Below, in pieces: positions 25,811 through 35,185 of a stretch of DNA of 64,000 nucleotides (its first letter is position 1; every line of letters starts with the position of its first letter). The notes beneath the pieces are model-generated. The model was not told the origin of the DNA. It made no database searches and saw only the letters and a list, made by a program, of their open reading frames with translations. Position numbers and translations under genes: made by a program. The DNA is from JBDZVM01 sp040255675 (GTDB taxonomy: Bacteria > Actinomycetota > Actinomycetes > Acidothermales > Acidothermaceae): assembly GCA_040255675.1 (NCBI GenBank), contig JBDZVM010000003.1, forward strand, positions 1 to 64,000, written 5' to 3'.

Positions 25811-26343
25811 ATGCCACGTCAGATCATCGTCTTCGACCCGCCCGAACGCGTCGTTATCGGCACGGTCGGCCAGCCGGGTGAGCGCACGTTCTTCTTGCAG
25901 GCTCGTGGTGGCGGCCAGCTCACCAGCGTCGTCCTCGAAAAGACGCAGGTGGCGGCGCTGGCCGAGCGGCTCGACCAACTCCTCGACGAGATCGTGCGCG
26001 CGTCGGGCGGCACCGCCGCGGTGCCCGCCGTCGCGCCGGCCGAACTCGACGATACCGGTCCGCTCGAGCAGCCGATCATCGAAGAGTTCCGCGTCGGCGC
26101 CCTCAGCCTCGGCTGGGATCCGGAAGCCGAGCGCGTCGTGATCCAAGCGCGGGCCATGGGCGAACCCGGCGAGGAAGATCCAGCGTCCGATGACGACATT
26201 CTCGACGACGAGTCCGACGGGCCCGCCGTGTTGCGGCTTCGGCTTTCGGGCGCCGCAGCGCGGTCGTTTACGAAACGGGCGTTGGAAATCGTGGCGGCCG
26301 GTCGGCCGCCGTGCCAGTTTTGCGGGCAGCCGCTCGATCCCGA
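25811..26343 (+). CDS. DUF3090 domain protein (3' end lost in the assembly gap)
   Basis: First 177 residues of a DUF3090 protein (MPRQIIVFDPPERVVIGTVG, FFLQARGGGQLTSVVLEK, then an acidic stretch and AAGRPPCQFCGQPLDP). Members usually end about 15-20 residues later with a second Cys pair, so the CxxC here is half of a likely zinc-knuckle and the last residues and stop lie in the N run. The family's function is unknown, but it is conserved next to the SCO1664-like and mycothiol-ligase genes. It begins 12 bp after the phosphomutase stop. Confidence 0.82.
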
Positions 26344-26443
26344 NNNNNNNNNNNNNNNNNNNNNNNNNNNNNNNNNNNNNNNNNNNNNNNNNNNNNNNNN
26401 NNNNNNNNNNNNNNNNNNNNNNNNNNNNNNNNNNNNNNNNNNN
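26344..26443. other. Assembly gap (100 N)
   Basis: Exactly 100 N, the conventional placeholder for a scaffold join of unknown length. It hides the DUF3090 stop and probably the start region of the following gene. Any open frame read through it is an artefact. Confidence 0.97.
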
Positions 26444-26518
26444 CCGAAGGGTCATCATGGTGCCCCGATCGTGTCCTGTGTCGGCGGCGCTCGCATCGGC
26501 TTGTCCGATACTGAACTG

Positions 26519-27253
26519 ATGACAGCGCTAGACCACCTCCCGGGCGATCGAGGTGACCTGCGCGCGGTCCTCACCGACGGTGAACTGTCGATCGAAGGCC
26601 GGCTCGTTGACGCGTCCAACACCACGTTGTTCGGCCGGGTGTGCCTCGGGCCGGTCGGCGTCGAATGCGTTTACAAGCCGGTGCGCGGCGAGCGACCGCT
26701 ATGGGATTTTCCCGACGGCACGCTCGCCGGCCGTGAGGTCGCGGCGTACGTGGTATCGGAGGCGACGGGCTGGGACGTCGTCCCGCCCACGGTGCTGCGT
26801 GACGGGCCGCTCGGCCCCGGCATGTGCCAGCTTTGGATCGACGTCGATCCGGACGCCGACCTGCTCGCCCTGCTGCACGGCGACCACCCGGCGCTTCGGC
26901 GGATGGCAATGTTCGATGCGGTGGTCAACAACGCCGACCGCAAAGGTGGCCATATCTTGCCGCTGCCGGACGGCCACATTTTCGGAGTCGACCACGGAGT
27001 GTGCTTCTCGACCGAGGAAAAGCTGCGCACCATCTTGTGGCAGTGGCGCGGCACGCCGATTCCAGACGACCTGCTCGATGCCCTTGACGGCCTGCGTAAC
27101 GATCTGACCGGCGACCTCGGAGCGAAGCTGCGCGAGCTGATCACGTCGAAGGAGGTAGCCGCCACCCGACGGCGCGTCGACCGGCTGTTGCGCACCAGAC
27201 TTTTTCCCGAACCCGGCGAGAACTGGCCGGCAGTGCCGTGGCCGCCGTTTTGA
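26519..27253 (+). CDS. SCO1664-family protein (PI3/4-kinase-like fold)
   Basis: 244 residues from the first ATG after the gap. The true start may lie a little upstream or in the gap. Conserved segments are VECVYKPVRGERPLWDFPDGTLAGREVAAY (kinase-like ATP-binding core with Lys), FDAVVNNADRKGGHILPL (catalytic-loop-like D..N..DRK) and FGVDHGVCFSTEEKLRTILWQW (metal-binding D). This pattern is that of actinobacterial SCO1664/SCO1521 proteins, distant relatives of PI3/4-kinases. The substrate is unknown. The gene precedes mshC. Confidence 0.78.
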   Translation: MTALDHLPGDRGDLRAVLTDGELSIEGRLVDASNTTLFGRVCLGPVGVECVYKPVRGERPLWDFPDGTLAGREVAAYVVSEATGWDVVPPTVLRDGPLGPGMCQLWIDVDPDADLLALLHGDHPALRRMAMFDAVVNNADRKGGHILPLPDGHIFGVDHGVCFSTEEKLRTILWQWRGTPIPDDLLDALDGLRNDLTGDLGAKLRELITSKEVAATRRRVDRLLRTRLFPEPGENWPAVPWPPF

Positions 27254-27312
27254 CACGCGCGTGCCGCTTCGCCGATCGGCACCGGCTCCGCGCGGGGTTC
27301 GGCGGCGCCCGT

Positions 27313-27318
27313 TAGAGT
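27313..27318 (+). promoter_or_regulatory. Leaderless -10 box of mshC
   Basis: TAGAGT ends 7 nt before the ATG at 27326. No ribosome site is seen, and the second Met of the open frame (MQPWSAP) is the family start. Confidence 0.5.
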
Positions 27319-27325
27319 GCCGAGC

Positions 27326-28561
27326 ATGCAACCGTGGTCCGCGCCCGATGTTCCAACCTTGCCCGGCGCGAGCGGCCTCCCCGCCGTCTTCGACACGATG
27401 AGCGGCGCGCCGAGACCCGTCGGCTCTTTGTCGTCCGCGTCGATCTACGTGTGTGGCATCACGCCGTACGACGCGACCCACCTCGGCCATGCCGCCACCT
27501 ATGTGGCGTTCGACTTGCTGAATCGAGCATGGCGCGACGCGGGCGCCGACGTCTCGTACGTGCAAAACATCACGGACGTCGACGACCCGCTGCTCGAACG
27601 AGCCGACGCGACCGGCGAGCAATGGGAATCCTTGGCCGCGCGCGAGATCAGCCTTTTCCGCGACGACATGACGGCGTTACGCGTGCTGCCGCCGGCGCAT
27701 TATGTCGGCGTCGTCGACTCGATCCCGCTGATCGTGCGGCTCATCGAACGTTTACGGGCGGCCGGCGCGGCTTACGACGTCGACGGCGACGTGTATTTCT
27801 CGATCGACTCGGCGCGCGACTTCGGCGCCGTGTCGCACCTCGATCAGCCGACGATGCTTCGCCTGTTTGGCGAGCGAGGCGGCGATCCCGATCGGGCCGG
27901 CAAGAAAAACGCGCTCGACTCGTTGCTGTGGAGGGCAGAGCGGCCGGGGGAGCCGGCGTGGGAATCATCGCTTGGCCGAGGCCGTCCCGGCTGGCACGTC
28001 GAATGCTCGGCGATCGCGCTGAACTACCTCGGCGGATTCGCGGATCCGATCGACGTGCAGGGCGGCGGTAGTGACCTGGTGTTTCCGCACCACGAAATGT
28101 GCGCGGCGCAAGTCGGAGTGGCCACCGGCCACGTCTTCGCGCGCGCCTACGTGCACGCGGGCATGGTCGGCTTCGACGGCGAGAAAATGTCGAAATCCCG
28201 CGGAAATCTGGTGTTCGTGTCGAAACTGCTCGCCTCGGGCGTCGAGCCGGCGGCGATTCGGCTGGCTTTACTCGCGCACCATTACCGCGGCGATTGGGAG
28301 TGGACCGACGACGACTTGTCGGCCGCCCGCGACCGGTTGGCGGTGTGGCGCGCCGCCGCTTCGCTGGCGAGGGCGCCGTCGGCTGATGCGCTGCTCGGCG
28401 CCGTGCGTGACCGCCTGGCTGACGACCTCGACGCACCCGGCGCGCTCGCGGCGGTCGACTCGTGGGCCGCGAACGCGACCGATGCGGCGGGTGACGCCGA
28501 CCCTGGGGCGCCCGCGTTGATGCGGGCAACCGTCGACGCGCTACTCGGCGTCGCGCTCTAA
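27326..28561 (+). CDS. mshC: L-cysteine:1D-myo-inositol 2-amino-2-deoxy-alpha-D-glucopyranoside ligase
   Basis: ATP-dependent ligase of mycothiol synthesis that joins cysteine to GlcN-Ins. It is a cysteinyl-tRNA synthetase paralog without the tRNA-binding part, 411 residues. It starts MQPWSAPDVPTLPG as in other MshC proteins. Motifs are C43 (zinc/cysteine binding) in YVCGITPYDATHLGHA, GWHVEC (222-227), FPHHE (253-257) and KMSKS (287-291). It marks the organism as a mycothiol producer. It is convergent with the PAC2 gene with about 20 bp between stops. Confidence 0.95.
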   Translation: MQPWSAPDVPTLPGASGLPAVFDTMSGAPRPVGSLSSASIYVCGITPYDATHLGHAATYVAFDLLNRAWRDAGADVSYVQNITDVDDPLLERADATGEQWESLAAREISLFRDDMTALRVLPPAHYVGVVDSIPLIVRLIERLRAAGAAYDVDGDVYFSIDSARDFGAVSHLDQPTMLRLFGERGGDPDRAGKKNALDSLLWRAERPGEPAWESSLGRGRPGWHVECSAIALNYLGGFADPIDVQGGGSDLVFPHHEMCAAQVGVATGHVFARAYVHAGMVGFDGEKMSKSRGNLVFVSKLLASGVEPAAIRLALLAHHYRGDWEWTDDDLSAARDRLAVWRAAASLARAPSADALLGAVRDRLADDLDAPGALAAVDSWAANATDAAGDADPGAPALMRATVDALLGVAL

Positions 28562-28583
28562 GTTCTCGTCGACGGTTCCGCGA

Positions 28584-29441
28584 TCAAGACTTGCCTTCGC
28601 CGCGGTGGCGTAGATAGCGCTCGAACTCGCGCGCTATTGCCTCGCCACTCGCCTCCGGCAGATCGGCTTCGTCTTTTTGCCGCTCGAGCGTGCGCACGTA
28701 TTCGGCGACCTCTGAGTCTTCTTCGGCAAGTTGATCGACGCCGCGTTCCCACGCGGCCGCCATCTCGTCGAGGTCTCCGAAAGGCACCGGGACGTCGATC
28801 AAATCCTCGAGGTTGCGAAGCAGCGCCAATGTCGCCTTCGGGCACGGTGGCTGCGCCACGTAATGGGGCACCGCCGCCCACAACGACACGGCCGGCAGGC
28901 CGGCTTGGATGCAGGCGTCGTTGAACACGCCGACGATGCCCGTCGGGCCCTCGTAACTGGACTGCTCAAGACCCAGCCGCTTGGCGGTCTCGGCATCGGC
29001 GGCGCTGCCGCTCACGGGCACCGGGCGGCTGTGCGGCGAGTCGGAGAGAAGCGCCCCCAGGTTGATCACTTCGTCGACGCCAAGCCGAACAGCGGCGTCG
29101 ACGATCTCGGCGCAAAAGGAACGCCAGCGCATGTTCGGCTCGATGCCGCGCACCAACACGACGTCGCGGCGGCCGTCGACGTTTTGGGCGAGCGTGATCC
29201 GCGTGGTCGGCCAGCTGATGCGGCGGCTCACACCGTCGACCAACGCGACCGACGGCCGGTTCACCTGGAAGTCGTAATAATCCTCGGGATCGATTTCACC
29301 AACCGTGCGCGCCGACCACGCGAGCTCCAGCGATTCGACCGCGTCGGTCGCCGAGTCGGCGGCGTCGTTCCATCCCTCGAAGGCGGTCACCATGACCGGA
29401 CGCCGCAGCGGCTGGTCGGAAACCCCGGAGAGCTCGATCAT
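28584..29441 (-). CDS. PAC2-family protein
   Basis: 285 residues in the proteasome-assembly-chaperone-2 family. Visible segments are MVTAFEGWNDAADSATDAVE near the start, FQVNRPSVALVDGVSRRISWP, VDEVINLGALLSDSPHSRPVPVSG, GPTGIVGVFNDACIQAGLPAVSLWAAVPHYV, and a helical acidic C-terminus. The start has a full AAGGAGG site. Actinobacterial PAC2 proteins are conserved near metH and mshC. A link to the proteasome (arc lies at the end of this window) is suggested by the family name but not proven. Confidence 0.88.
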   Translation of the reverse strand: MIELSGVSDQPLRRPVMVTAFEGWNDAADSATDAVESLELAWSARTVGEIDPEDYYDFQVNRPSVALVDGVSRRISWPTTRITLAQNVDGRRDVVLVRGIEPNMRWRSFCAEIVDAAVRLGVDEVINLGALLSDSPHSRPVPVSGSAADAETAKRLGLEQSSYEGPTGIVGVFNDACIQAGLPAVSLWAAVPHYVAQPPCPKATLALLRNLEDLIDVPVPFGDLDEMAAAWERGVDQLAEEDSEVAEYVRTLERQKDEADLPEASGEAIAREFERYLRHRGEGKS

Positions 29442-29540
29442 GCCGGCCTCCTTCCGTCGTCCAGCCTAGGCGTCCGAGTCTGCCCGCGCGCGAGAGTGCT
29501 ACGAGGCCAAACTCCGCGAAGCCTACCGATGAGCGCACGG

Positions 29541-29546
29541 TACCGT
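29541..29546 (+). promoter_or_regulatory. Leaderless -10 box of metH
   Basis: TACCGT ends 7 nt before the GTG start at 29554. The 112-bp gap to the divergent PAC2 gene leaves no room for a cobalamin riboswitch. Confidence 0.45.
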
Positions 29547-29553
29547 TACGAGA

Positions 29554-32500
29554 GTGAATCCTCGTGCCGACCTGCTGCGTACCGAATTAGCCCGCCGTGT
29601 CGTCGTCGCTGACGGCGCCATGGGAACGATGTTGCAAACCTTCGACCTTGACCTCGACGATTTCGAAGGCCTCGAGGGTTGCAACGAGATCCTCAACCGA
29701 AGCCGGCCCGACGTCGTCCGGGCCATTCACGAGGCGTACTTCGACGTCGGGTGCGACGCCGTCGAGACCAACACGTTCGGCGCGAACCTGGCGAACCTCG
29801 GCGAGTACGGCATCGCCGACCGCATCCACGAGCTGGCCGAAGCCGGCGCCCGGCTCGCCCGCGAGGTCGCCGACGGTTTCTCTACGCCCGATCACCCGCG
29901 GTTCGTGCTCGGCTCGGTCGGCCCAGGCACGAAACTGCCCACACTCGGGCACACCACGTTCGTGGCGCTTCGCGACGCCTACGAGCAGGAAGTCGCGGGT
30001 CTCATCGCCGGCGGCGCGGACGCCGTCCTGATCGAGACGGCGCAAGACCTGCTGCAGGCCAAGGCGGCTTTGATCGGCGCCAAGCGCGCGATGGCGTCGG
30101 CGGGCATCACGCTGCCGCTGATCGCCCAGGTCACCGTCGAGACGACCGGCACGATGCTGCTGGGTTCTGAGATAGGCGCGGCCCTGACGGCGCTCGAGCC
30201 GCTCGGTATCGACGTGATCGGGCTGAACTGCGCGACCGGCCCGACCGAGATGGGCGAGCACTTGCGCTACCTGTCGCGCCATGCTCGGGTGGCCTTGTCG
30301 TGTATGCCGAACGCGGGGTTGCCTGTGCTCGGCCGCGACGGCGCCTCGTATCCGCTCACTCCCGAGGCACTGGCCGACGCGCACGACTTGTTCACCCGTG
30401 AGCACGGACTTTCGCTTGTCGGCGGCTGCTGCGGCACCACCCCGGCGCACCTTCGCCAAGTCGTTGAGCGGGTGCGCGGGCGTGAATTGCCGGCGCGCCG
30501 TCCACACCCGGAGCCAGGCGTGTCGTCGCTCTACCAGACCATGTCGTTTCGGCAAGACACGTCGTACCTGGCGGTCGGCGAGCGTACGAATGCCAACGGG
30601 TCGAGGGCGTTTCGCGACGCGTTGCTCGAAGCCAGGTTCGACGACTGCGTTGAAGTAGCCCGCGACGCCAGCCGCGATGGTTCGCATTTGATCGACGTCT
30701 GCGTCGACTACGTCGGGCGCGACGGCGTAGCCGACATGCGTGAGATCGCCACCCGCTTCGCGACGGCGTCCACGTTGCCGATCATGCTCGATTCCACAGA
30801 GCCTCCGGTCATCGAGGCTGGCCTCGAATGCCTCGGCGGCCGATGCGTGATCAACTCAGTCAACTTCGAGGACGGCGAAGGACCAGCCTCGCGGTTCGCG
30901 CGGGTGATGCCCATTGTGCGCGAGCACGGGGCAGCGGTCGTCGCCCTGACGATCGACGAGACCGGCCAAGCCCGTACGCCCGAGCACAAGGTCGCGGTGG
31001 CCGAGCGGCTCATCGAAACGCTTACCGGCCAGTGGGGCATGCGCGAAAGCGACATCCTCATCGACTGCCTTACCTTTACCTTGGCCACGGGGCAAGAAGA
31101 AAGCCGACGCGACGGTTCGAACACGATCGAGGCCATTCGCGAGCTGAAGTCGAGACATCCCGACGTGCAGACCGTGCTCGGATTGTCGAACATTTCGTTC
31201 GGCTTGAAGCCAGCGGCCCGTGTCGTGCTCAACTCCGTTTTTTTGTCGGAATGCGTCAAAGCCGGTCTCGACGCCGCGATCGTGCACGCGTCGAAGATCG
31301 TGCCGGTGTCGCGAATTCCCGACGAGCAAAGGGAAACCGCGCTCGATCTCGTTTACGACCGGCGGCGCGACGGCTACGATCCGCTGCCAGCGTTCCTCCA
31401 ATTGTTCGACGGCGTGACGGCTGCCGACGCGAAGGCCTCTCGCGCTGAAGAGTTGGCCGCTTTGCCGCTCTCGCAGCGGCTCGAGCGGCGCATCATCGAC
31501 GGCGACAAGAACGGTCTTGAAGCCGACCTCGACGAAGCGCTGCAAACGCGGCCCGCCCTCGAGATCGTCAACGACACGCTGCTCGAAGGTATGAAGGTGG
31601 TCGGCGACCTCTTCGGCCGCGGCGAAATGCAGCTACCGTTCGTCTTGCAGTCGGCTGAAGTCATGAAAACGGCAGTGGCCTATCTCGAGCCGCACATGGA
31701 AAAGACCGACGAGGGGGGCAAAGGCACTATCGTGCTCGCCACGGTGAAAGGCGACGTCCACGACATCGGCAAGAACCTCGTCGACATCATCTTGTCGAAC
31801 AACGGCTACAGCGTCGTTAATCTCGGCATCAAACAGCCGGTGTCGGCGATCATTGAGGCCGCCGAAGAGAACAGCGCCGATGCCGTCGGCATGTCGGGCC
31901 TGCTCGTGAAGTCGACCGTCATCATGAAAGAAAACCTAGAAGAACTCACCAGTCGCGGTCTCGCTTCGCGCTGGCCCGTGCTCCTCGGCGGCGCGGCCTT
32001 GACCCGCGCCTACGTCGAGCAGGATCTCGCCGAGCAGTTTCCCGGTGTCGTCCGTTACGCGCGCGACGCGTTCGAGGGCCTGCGGTTGATGGACGCCGTC
32101 ATGGCAGTCAAACGTGGTGTCGAGGGTGCCGCGCTGCCGCCGCTTCGCCAGCGTCGCGTGACGGCCGTCGTCGAGCAGTCGGCCGACGACGACGCAGACC
32201 TTCCCGCGCGATCTGATGTCGCCACCGACGCTCCGATCCCGGAGCCGCCGTTTTGGGGCGATCGCGTGATCAAAGGAATTCCGCTCGCCGACTACACGTC
32301 AATGCTCGACGAAAAGGCCACCTTCGCCGGGCGTTGGGGGCTTCGTGCCGTGCGAGGTGGGCCGACCTTCGAAGACCTGGTCGAGACCGAAGGCCGCCCG
32401 CGTATGCGCAAGTGGCTCGACCGCTTACAGACCGAGGGACTGCTCGACGCGGGTGTCGTCTACGGATACTTTCCGTGCGTCAGCGAAGGCAACGACCTTA

Positions 32501-33024
32501 TTGTCTTGGACGACGACGGCAACGATCGCGTGCGATTCACCTTTCCGCGGCAACGGCGCAACCGGCGACTATGCCTCGCTGACTTTTTCCGCTCGCGCGA
32601 GTCGGGCGAAACCGACGTCATCGCGTTCCAAGTCGTGACGATCGGCTCCAAAGTCAGCGAACTCACTGCCGAATTGTTCGCCGAAAACGCTTACCGCGAT
32701 TATTTGGAATTGCATGGCCTTTCAGTGCAGCTTGCCGAAGCCCTTGCCGAGTTCTGGCATCGCCGGGTGCGCGAAGAACTTGGAATGGCGGACGACGACA
32801 ACCCCGACATCCGACAGGTTCTCGATCACCAGGGGTACCGCGGATCGCGTTATTCCTTCGGATATCCCGCCTGCCCCGATCTTGAAGATCGGTCGAAAGT
32901 AGTGGCGCTGCTGGATCCGGAGCGCATCGGCGTGTCCTTGTCGGAGGGCTTCCAGCTCCATCCCGAGCAGTCGACCGACGCATTGGTCGTGCACCACCCC
33001 GAAGCGAAATACTTCAGCGCGTGA
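29554..33024 (+). CDS. metH: Cobalamin-dependent methionine synthase
   Basis: Transfers the methyl group of methyl-tetrahydrofolate to homocysteine. At 1156 residues it has the full four-module layout: homocysteine-binding barrel (about 1-330, zinc ligands in NCATGP and GGCCGTT near 290), pterin-binding barrel (about 335-620), cobalamin-binding module with DVHDIG (about 733, the axial His) and NNGYSVVNLG, and the reactivation domain (about 880-1150, with RPRMRKWLDRLQTEGLLDAGVVYGYFP and RYSFGYPACPDLEDR). The start is GTG. Its stop overlaps the HAD gene start in GTGA. Confidence 0.96.
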   Translation: MNPRADLLRTELARRVVVADGAMGTMLQTFDLDLDDFEGLEGCNEILNRSRPDVVRAIHEAYFDVGCDAVETNTFGANLANLGEYGIADRIHELAEAGARLAREVADGFSTPDHPRFVLGSVGPGTKLPTLGHTTFVALRDAYEQEVAGLIAGGADAVLIETAQDLLQAKAALIGAKRAMASAGITLPLIAQVTVETTGTMLLGSEIGAALTALEPLGIDVIGLNCATGPTEMGEHLRYLSRHARVALSCMPNAGLPVLGRDGASYPLTPEALADAHDLFTREHGLSLVGGCCGTTPAHLRQVVERVRGRELPARRPHPEPGVSSLYQTMSFRQDTSYLAVGERTNANGSRAFRDALLEARFDDCVEVARDASRDGSHLIDVCVDYVGRDGVADMREIATRFATASTLPIMLDSTEPPVIEAGLECLGGRCVINSVNFEDGEGPASRFARVMPIVREHGAAVVALTIDETGQARTPEHKVAVAERLIETLTGQWGMRESDILIDCLTFTLATGQEESRRDGSNTIEAIRELKSRHPDVQTVLGLSNISFGLKPAARVVLNSVFLSECVKAGLDAAIVHASKIVPVSRIPDEQRETALDLVYDRRRDGYDPLPAFLQLFDGVTAADAKASRAEELAALPLSQRLERRIIDGDKNGLEADLDEALQTRPALEIVNDTLLEGMKVVGDLFGRGEMQLPFVLQSAEVMKTAVAYLEPHMEKTDEGGKGTIVLATVKGDVHDIGKNLVDIILSNNGYSVVNLGIKQPVSAIIEAAEENSADAVGMSGLLVKSTVIMKENLEELTSRGLASRWPVLLGGAALTRAYVEQDLAEQFPGVVRYARDAFEGLRLMDAVMAVKRGVEGAALPPLRQRRVTAVVEQSADDDADLPARSDVATDAPIPEPPFWGDRVIKGIPLADYTSMLDEKATFAGRWGLRAVRGGPTFEDLVETEGRPRMRKWLDRLQTEGLLDAGVVYGYFPCVSEGNDLIVLDDDGNDRVRFTFPRQRRNRRLCLADFFRSRESGETDVIAFQVVTIGSKVSELTAELFAENAYRDYLELHGLSVQLAEALAEFWHRRVREELGMADDDNPDIRQVLDHQGYRGSRYSFGYPACPDLEDRSKVVALLDPERIGVSLSEGFQLHPEQSTDALVVHHPEAKYFSA

Positions 33025-33716
33025 CGGTCTTCGCGCCATCCGATTCGGCGTTCGATCGCGGTACGGCAGCCCTGCCTGCCGCCGCCCTGTTCGATATGGA
33101 CGGTCTCCTCATCGACACCGAACCACTGTGGTTTTCGATCGAGACCGAGATTCTTACCGAATTCGGCGCGTCGTGGACCGAAAACGACCACGCGTCACTT
33201 GTCGGTTCCTCGCTTGCGGTCGCCACGGCATATCTCTCGAAGCGCTGCGATGGCCGCGCGAGCGCGTCGGAAATAGCCGATTTGCTAATGAGCCGCATGG
33301 CAGTTGCCTTGCACGATGCGCCGCCACTTAGGCCGGGTGTCACGACGTTGGTTGGCGAACTCGATTCGGCTGGCGTGCCCAAGGCGTTAGTGTCGTCGTC
33401 CGCGCGCACCTTGATCGACGCCGCCCTCGTCGGCTTCACCGATTTGACCTTTGACGCTGTCGTCGCCGGTGACGCCGTCACGAATCACAAGCCGCACCCA
33501 GAGCCTTACCTCACCGCCGCGGCCATGCTCGGCGCTGACCCGCGGTGGTGCGTCGCATTCGAAGACTCGCCAACGGGCGTGGCTTCGGCTGGCGCGGCGG
33601 GCTGCATGGTGGTTGCGGTGCCAAGCGTCGTGGCGATCGACCCGGCCGACCGCCGCGTTGTCGTCCGATCGCTGGAGGAAGTCGACCTAGACCTTTTGCG
33701 GTCGCTCTTCCACTGA
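33021..33716 (+). CDS. HAD-superfamily hydrolase (beta-phosphoglucomutase-like)
   Basis: Phosphatase/mutase of 231 residues. Motif I is DMDG with D25 and D27 (FDMDGLLIDTEP), motif II is VSSSAR, motif III contains K in NHKPHPEPYLTAA, and motif IV is FEDSPTGVASAGAAG. A helical cap sits between motifs I and II, as in beta-phosphoglucomutase-like HAD-IA enzymes. It is coupled to metH through a 4-bp GTGA overlap, an arrangement common in actinobacteria. The substrate is unknown. It is the last core gene before the catabolic supercluster. Confidence 0.85.
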   Translation: MTVFAPSDSAFDRGTAALPAAALFDMDGLLIDTEPLWFSIETEILTEFGASWTENDHASLVGSSLAVATAYLSKRCDGRASASEIADLLMSRMAVALHDAPPLRPGVTTLVGELDSAGVPKALVSSSARTLIDAALVGFTDLTFDAVVAGDAVTNHKPHPEPYLTAAAMLGADPRWCVAFEDSPTGVASAGAAGCMVVAVPSVVAIDPADRRVVVRSLEEVDLDLLRSLFH

Positions 33717-33759
33717 GCCGTCTCGGTGGCCGCGACGCCTCGTGCGTGGAACCGACCGC

Positions 33760-34929
33760 TCACCGACGCACGCGGTACTTGTCGACGTAGTCACCGTCTA
33801 GTTCCCAGCCAAGCCCCGGCCGATTAGACAACGTCAGTTGACCGTTCTCCAGGTTGCGTTCGTTCGCGATGAGGTTCCACCAAAATGGGTCGCGGTCGGG
33901 ATGGAAACACTCGACGTAGGTGCCATGCGGCTGGCTAGCCAGAAGATGGCTCGCTACTTGCGGTTCTTCGTGATGGCCCATTTGCACGTCGTAGACCGTC
34001 GCAACCGACGCGGCGCGCCGCCACGCGGTTGGTCCGCCGGACCAGGACGCGTCGAAATTGCATACGTCGATGGCTCCCGCTTCCATGAGATCACGGCAGC
34101 CGCTGGGTGACACCTCGCTTTGGCCTGCGCAGACCGGAATCCCTCCACGCATGCGCACGTCCCGAAGTGACCGGCGGTCGTTATGCCAGCTCACGGGCTC
34201 CTCGAACCAGCGGACGTTAAGATCAGCGATTCGACGGCACAGGTCGAGTGCCTCAGACACCGAGTAGCCCTGATTAGCGTCGATCGTGAGGATCCAATCA
34301 TCGCCCGCGGCGCGACGCGCGCGCGCTACCCTACTCGCATCCTCCGCTGGCGTTCGCCCGCCGACTTTGAACTTCATGCCAGCGAGACCGACAGACTTAT
34401 AGAAAGCTATCTCGTCTTCGATCGTGCCGAGGGGTTCGCCGTAATAGCCGCCGATTGCGACTATCGGCAAACTGTCGCGATATCCGCCCCAAAGTCGCCA
34501 GAGCGGTTGGCCAAGCGCCTTGCCTACGGCATCCCACACCGCGGTGTCGATAGCCGCCATGGCGACTAGGCCGAGTCGCCGATCACGAAGGATGTCGAAA
34601 GTCGCCGGGTAGGCAGCCTTCCATACGCGCTCTGTCGCCATTGCGTCAAGACCGATCACCGCCGGCGCGATCTCACGCTGCACGATCGCCTCAATATCGA
34701 GAAGCGTTCTATCCTCGTCACCGACATATGCCTCGCCTGTTATTCCGTCAGACGTGCGAATCCGGGTGATCAGCGTCGCTCGTTGTGTCATGTGGTAATG
34801 GCTGCCGCGAAATTCCCGAGCCAGCGGCGCGATGATGGGTACGGTCTCGACATCCGTGATGAGCAGACTAGAGCCTCGCGGCAAGGCCGTGCCGGTTGCA
34901 CTCGGGGAGCTCTCGCTTCGTTGAGCCAT
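33760..34929 (-). CDS. Enolase-superfamily sugar-acid dehydratase (MR/MLE-like), paralog A
   Basis: 389 residues from the ATG at 34929, which has a GAGGA site 6-7 nt upstream. In-frame codons further upstream would place the operator inside the gene. Barrel residues: KFK with K186 and K188, D217 in IDANQGY, E243-E244 in WFEEP, the segment AGQSE (269-272), D293 in NFDASW and H319/H320 in GHHEEPQ. This is a mandelate-racemase-type set, suited to abstract the alpha proton of a carboxylate and dehydrate an aldonate. It shares long blocks with the enolase gene at 44783 (RIRTSDGI-GEAY, GGYYG, DANQGY, SHLLAS-PHGTYVE). It is transcribed divergently from the rest of the supercluster under a LacI-type operator. 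Confidence 0.82.
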   Translation of the reverse strand: MAQRSESSPSATGTALPRGSSLLITDVETVPIIAPLAREFRGSHYHMTQRATLITRIRTSDGITGEAYVGDEDRTLLDIEAIVQREIAPAVIGLDAMATERVWKAAYPATFDILRDRRLGLVAMAAIDTAVWDAVGKALGQPLWRLWGGYRDSLPIVAIGGYYGEPLGTIEDEIAFYKSVGLAGMKFKVGGRTPAEDASRVARARRAAGDDWILTIDANQGYSVSEALDLCRRIADLNVRWFEEPVSWHNDRRSLRDVRMRGGIPVCAGQSEVSPSGCRDLMEAGAIDVCNFDASWSGGPTAWRRAASVATVYDVQMGHHEEPQVASHLLASQPHGTYVECFHPDRDPFWWNLIANERNLENGQLTLSNRPGLGWELDGDYVDKYRVRR

Positions 34930-34948
34930 GTAAGTCCTCAGCATCGCC

Positions 34949-34995
34949 CTGGTAACGTTTCCGGGGAGCTTACCTCCGCAGCGCGATCGGCGCAA
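34949..34995 (-). promoter_or_regulatory. LacI-type operator and promoter of enolase A
   Basis: On the minus strand: -35 TTGCGC (34995-34990), 17-bp spacer, -10 TAAGCT (34972-34967), 2 bp, then palindrome CCGGAAACGTTACCAG (34964-34949). The start codon follows at 34929. The layout is the same as at 35116 and 38452. Confidence 0.75.
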
Positions 34996-35115
34996 GCATT
35001 CGCGACCGCGTCACCATGGAGGTGCCGATTTGAGATCTAGGCGCCGCTCGCGGCTTTCGAAGGTTGCCGGGGAGAAGCTCAGTCGCACGGACGGCGAAAG
35101 TCGCCTTGGCACCCC

Positions 35116-35162
35116 TTGACTGCTCCCATGAGCCGTACTAGCTTTCCTGGCAACGTTACCGG
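35116..35162 (+). promoter_or_regulatory. LacI-type operator and promoter of the VOC/lactonase operon
   Basis: -35 TTGACT (35116-35121), 17-bp spacer, -10 TAGCTT (35139-35144), 2 bp, then palindrome CTGGCAACGTTACCGG (35147-35162). The operator covers the expected transcription start, so a bound LacI-type protein would repress. Confidence 0.8.
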
Positions 35163-35185
35163 ACACTACGGAGGGCGTTCAGTCG

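Noticed and set aside
25811..27253. A single 480-residue protein read through the N run
   Set aside because: The two halves belong to two unrelated conserved families (DUF3090 and SCO1664-like); the open frame exists only because N codons contain no stop.
29442..29553. Cobalamin riboswitch upstream of metH
   Set aside because: The gap is only 112 bp, much of it the PAC2 leader, and no B12-box-like sequence is visible; a leaderless promoter box fits better.
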